Virus record (IMG/VR): IMGVR_UViG_3300036444_000013
Coordinates: 1-42,850 of that record
Reading direction: 5' to 3' (one strand)
Source of the DNA: a virus
DNA: 42,850 nt
In this document: positions 40,391-42,850 of the stretch, in pieces
How the letters are laid out: each line of letters begins with the position of its first letter
Numbering within the stretch: position 1 is the first letter of the stretch
Notes under the pieces: model-generated
Database searches by the model: none
Seen by the model: only the letters and a program-made list of their open reading frames with translations
Told to the model about the DNA's origin: nothing
Translations under genes and position numbers: made by a program

Positions 40391-41097
40391 CTGAATATAG
40401 TAGCCCCAGCCTCGCTAACCAACTCTGAAAGAAGCTGCTTGGCCTGATCCCCCGACATTGGCTGCGCTACATTATTTAAGTCAAGGTGAATAAAGCAAGA
40501 GGGGAAATCGATCACGCTTGGCGTTGCTGTCGTTCCGTCCACCTGGACGCTGACAAATTGACCAATGGCAGTGCCACACCGAAAGATTCTATTGACCGTT
40601 ACGTCGTTCGATAGTTTGACTCGGCGATTAACTGTAAATGAAAGGTCCAGCGCATCATCAGGCGCTATGTTAGCGCCTATTTTCGTCTCTTCGCGGAAGA
40701 CGGAAACAGCGTCGGGCTGAGAGTCAACCGGATTCTGTAAAACCGAGACGAGCGCCACTCGATTGATCTGGCTGTCGGAGAGATAATCAATGAGTTTGTG
40801 GGCAGCTTCCATCAGACGGGCAAGCGCCTGATTTCGATCTGCGATCAAGGGCGGGCTGAAATTCTCCCCTCCGTCGCCGCGGACGGCGCATTCAATCCGA
40901 CCTGGGCTTACAGTCACTGAGGTATGGATCCCCTCAATGACGGCGAATGCATGCCCGCCGGGAGGGGCGCCAGGCGGGGCTTTCATCATTTGATCAGGGC
41001 TGTCTCCAAAGAGCGCAGACCATACCCTGAAAACGTCCGCCGAATTAAATGTTGGGCAGAAGACAACGGATGAAATCGACTCCAATTCCCATTTCAT
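40387..41097 (-). CDS. Unknown protein A of accessory cassette
   Basis: 236-aa protein beginning MKWELESISSVVFCPTFNSA. It contains PPGGHAFAVIEGIHTSVTVS, a helical LARLMEAAHKLIDYLSDSQI, and a C-terminal FIHLDLNNVAQPMSGDQAKQ then LLSELVSEAGATIF. A distant likeness to TIGR04255-type proteins is possible from that C-terminal pattern, but weak. ATG 41097 has GGGGA about 9 bases upstream; a TTG at 41106 is an alternative. Coupled to gene B. Confidence 0.65.
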   Translation of the reverse strand: MKWELESISSVVFCPTFNSADVFRVWSALFGDSPDQMMKAPPGAPPGGHAFAVIEGIHTSVTVSPGRIECAVRGDGGENFSPPLIADRNQALARLMEAAHKLIDYLSDSQINRVALVSVLQNPVDSQPDAVSVFREETKIGANIAPDDALDLSFTVNRRVKLSNDVTVNRIFRCGTAIGQFVSVQVDGTTATPSVIDFPSCFIHLDLNNVAQPMSGDQAKQLLSELVSEAGATIFR

Positions 41098-41186
41098 CCG
41101 TGCCAATCCCCACCAAAACCTTAGCGATTTTCACCCGTCTTAGAGAATGTAGGGTGGACAGGCAAGTTAGTCCATAAAAGCATTGG

Positions 41187-41384
41187 CTACTGGTAGATAT
41201 GGTTCTCGCAGCGACTGATCGTTCTGTCGCCTAATGCCTCAAGCCGTTGCTGCATCTCCCCGTTGAGGACGATCATTTCTTTCAGCGCCTTCATCACATC
41301 GCCCTTGTGATAGGCGACGAAATTGTTAGCGACACGCTGCAACTCGGCTTCCTGCCTAGCATCGAGGCGAACAATTCGATCCAT
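41187..41384 (-). CDS. Small hypothetical protein (65 aa)
   Basis: 65-aa helical protein starting MDRIVRLDARQEAELQRVAN with a central KGDVMKALKEMIVLNGEMQQ helix. Excellent ribosome site AGGAGGT before the ATG. Follows the SRAP gene by 9 bases in the same operon. No family recognised. Confidence 0.65.
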   Translation of the reverse strand: MDRIVRLDARQEAELQRVANNFVAYHKGDVMKALKEMIVLNGEMQQRLEALGDRTISRCENHIYQ

Positions 41385-41393
41385 GGTGACCTC

Positions 41394-42125
41394 CTATTGA
41401 ACAGTCACTCCGTTTGGCGGGATATCGACAAGCGCTGTCATGTTGTCGGGCAAGGGACGCTGGAGCGCTTTTGCTTCTTCCCATGGCGCTGTAAGCCACG
41501 TTGCGGTCTCTTCACGCGTAGTTAGGATCACCGGCATCGCCTTGAAGTGGATCGGCTTCACCACTGCATTCGGGTCGGTGGTGAGGAAGGAATAGAGATC
41601 GATCGTCACCGGTCCCTCGGTCTTCTTGCGAATGCTGGTCCACTGCGGAACCCATAATCCGGCAAAGAAGGCGAGCGGCCGCTCCTCGGTGACCGAGAAC
41701 CACTGGTTCCGCTTGTTGGGTTTGTCCCACTCCGCAAACGACGTCATCGGCACCACACAGCGATATCGAACATCGTACCATTGCGCCCAGTGCTTGCTGT
41801 CCAGGGTTCGAACATTCGTTGTGCCGGCGTCAGGCTCGACTGCCAGAAGTTCATTGAACTCCTCCTTCGAAATCTTCCGGCCCTTTTCTTCAAGCTTTTT
41901 CACTCGTGCTTTTGTGGCCTGCAGGATGGCGTATGGGGATGACGGCAGCCCCCAGCGCACCTTGACCAGTTCCCTTTGTCCATCGAGCCCGTTGCGGACG
42001 ATCGGGCCGTGGCGATCGGGGCCGATCATCATGCTCGGCATCCAGTTGCCAGACAGGTCGCGCAACGCCCGCGTCCAATCAAGAACTGCCTGCTGTGTGG
42101 TGGTCAAATTATATAGATTGCACAT
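41394..42125 (-). CDS. SRAP domain protein (YedK/HMCES-like)
   Basis: 243-aa SOS-associated peptidase-type protein that shields abasic sites in single-stranded DNA by a covalent thiazolidine link from Cys2. The active site is visible: Cys2 (MCNLYN), Asn104 (TNVRTLDS), Glu132 (SFAEW) and His193 (IHFKAMPVIL), all matching SRAP spacing. The usual NARAE motif is NVRTL here. It is the second gene of an operon headed by a LexA box, consistent with DNA-damage induction. Confidence 0.9.
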   Translation of the reverse strand: MCNLYNLTTTQQAVLDWTRALRDLSGNWMPSMMIGPDRHGPIVRNGLDGQRELVKVRWGLPSSPYAILQATKARVKKLEEKGRKISKEEFNELLAVEPDAGTTNVRTLDSKHWAQWYDVRYRCVVPMTSFAEWDKPNKRNQWFSVTEERPLAFFAGLWVPQWTSIRKKTEGPVTIDLYSFLTTDPNAVVKPIHFKAMPVILTTREETATWLTAPWEEAKALQRPLPDNMTALVDIPPNGVTVQ

Positions 42126-42133
42126 GGTTGCCC

Positions 42134-42421
42134 TTATTGCGCAGTGGTCGGCACGTTCCCGGCGACCGAAAAGCGCACCTTAATGCCAATCTCAATCTGC
42201 TCATTGATGTTTTCAAGGAGCGCCAAGGCTTCTTCTTCGTTCGGCGTGTTGACGCAGATGAAATAGTGCATGAGTTCGCACGCAGCCAGCTTCTGGCCAA
42301 GGACCGAAACCTTGTTGAAGTGCCAGAGTATCTTGTCCAAGACCGCATAGACCTGGTCTCTTTCCTGCAACAGTTCGGCATGCAGGGCGGCGTCTTCTTC
42401 AGGGGTAAGGCGGGGCATCAT
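42134..42421 (-). CDS. Hypothetical protein, first gene of LexA-box operon
   Basis: 95-aa helical protein (LTPEEDAALHAELLQERDQV, then HYFICVNTPNEEEALALLEN). AAAGGAGG precedes three consecutive in-frame ATGs (42424, 42421, 42418); the middle one gives the best spacing. It is 8 bases from the SRAP gene and its start is about 31 bases from a LexA box, so it should be DNA-damage inducible. No family recognised. Confidence 0.65.
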   Translation of the reverse strand: MMPRLTPEEDAALHAELLQERDQVYAVLDKILWHFNKVSVLGQKLAACELMHYFICVNTPNEEEALALLENINEQIEIGIKVRFSVAGNVPTTAQ

Positions 42422-42451
42422 CATTGCCTCCTTTAGTCGGAAAGCGCCAGT

Positions 42452-42466
42452 GAACAAAAAAAGAAC
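42452..42466. promoter_or_regulatory. LexA (SOS) box
   Basis: GAAC-AAAAAAA-GAAC on the plus strand, GTTC-N7-GTTC on the minus strand: the exact alphaproteobacterial LexA consensus. It lies about 31 bases before the start of the operon containing SRAP and about 58 bases before the divergent gene. LexA repression with SOS induction of the SRAP operon is the likely meaning. Confidence 0.8.
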
Positions 42467-42523
42467 AAACGAGTCAAGCTCGCCCCTTGACGGCGTAGGA
42501 TTTTAGTCCTTTTTCATAGGGTC

Positions 42524-42850
42524 ATGCCCGAACCATATTGGCCGAAACGCAAGTCCGCATACACGCTTTCGCATGCCCGAAAGCATTACGAGATTGCGCG
42601 CATCTGGTGCCGGTATTGCAAGACCGAACGGCACTTCTGGCTCGATGACCTCAAGCAACTGTTTGGTGACATCGAATGCGACGATGTCGTGTATCAACCC
42701 GGTTGGGCTTGCGAGCACTGCCGCAAGGATGGAACGCTGGCGTTCGAACTTGTCCAGCCATCGGCGGCGGAGCGCCAGACGATGGTCATCCGCCGTATCG
42801 GCAAAATCCGATATGTGCGGAAGGTGGAATGGCGGGATGAACAGTCATGA
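42524..42850 (+). CDS. Zinc-ribbon-like hypothetical protein
   Basis: 108-aa protein with two C-x2-C pairs (CRYCKTERHFWLDDL and CEHCRKDGTLAFEL), a probable zinc ribbon, and a basic C-terminus (IRRIGKIRYVRKVEWRDE). AGGGT precedes the ATG. Divergent from the LexA-box operon. Whether it is phage cargo or host flank cannot be decided. It ends exactly at the window edge. Confidence 0.6.
   Translation: MPEPYWPKRKSAYTLSHARKHYEIARIWCRYCKTERHFWLDDLKQLFGDIECDDVVYQPGWACEHCRKDGTLAFELVQPSAAERQTMVIRRIGKIRYVRKVEWRDEQS

Noticed and set aside
39142-42850. Right attachment site (attR)
   Set aside because: The left flank upstream of int is outside the window, so no direct repeat pair can be compared; no tRNA-like sequence was recognised here.

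Overview
The window is an almost complete temperate siphovirus-type prophage with an HK97-type head, plus a right-hand accessory region. The host is probably an alphaproteobacterium of the Rhizobiales/Hyphomicrobiales. The reasons are high-GC codon use, a DUF1515-like protein, CTTGAC-type -35 elements, and a GAAC-N7-GAAC LexA box of the alphaproteobacterial kind. Species cannot be read from the sequence, and no attachment site or tRNA gene is visible. Nearly all of the window is coding; no gene-free gap exceeds 300 bases.

Left end and switch (1-5570). A tyrosine integrase starts at base 1. A leftward operon (4330 to 1328) of small unknown proteins follows, with a PcfJ-like and an ASCH-like protein. 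A CI-like repressor (HTH plus S24/LexA domain, minus strand) sits opposite a Cro-like gene. Both flanks of the repressor carry copies of the 15-bp operator TGTGA-N5-TCACA and TTGACA promoters, giving a lambda-like OL/OR arrangement.

Early right operon (5578-15667). This holds a CII-like regulator, a DUF2303 protein, an adenine-type and a cytosine-C5 methyltransferase, and a coiled-coil protein ending in a DnaA domain IV-like module. A winged-helix replication initiator carries internal 19-bp palindromic iterons, a probable origin. The operon ends with a NusG-like protein that may be the late antiterminator. No helicase or polymerase is seen, so replication should rely on the host replisome.

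Packaging, head and tail (15668-37320). The order is HNH nuclease, candidate cos region, TerS, TerL, portal, S78 protease, capsid, connectors and tail terminator. Then come tail tube, tail chaperones joined by a probable -1 frameshift, tape measure, tail tip genes in the order seen in gene transfer agents, and fibre genes ending in an S74 chaperone domain. Two minus-strand genes flank the tape measure gene.

Lysis (37474-39141). Holin candidate, SAR-type GH24 endolysin, overlapping Rz/Rz1 spanins and a DUF1515-like membrane protein, closed by a rho-independent terminator at 39166-39195.

Right accessory region (39261-42850). A lower-GC, three-gene, translationally coupled cassette of unknown function lies on the minus strand. 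Upstream of it is an operon with an SRAP (YedK/HMCES) DNA-repair protein headed by a LexA box, with a divergent zinc-ribbon gene at the edge. The unknown cassette and the possible SOS link are the best candidates for an undescribed system.
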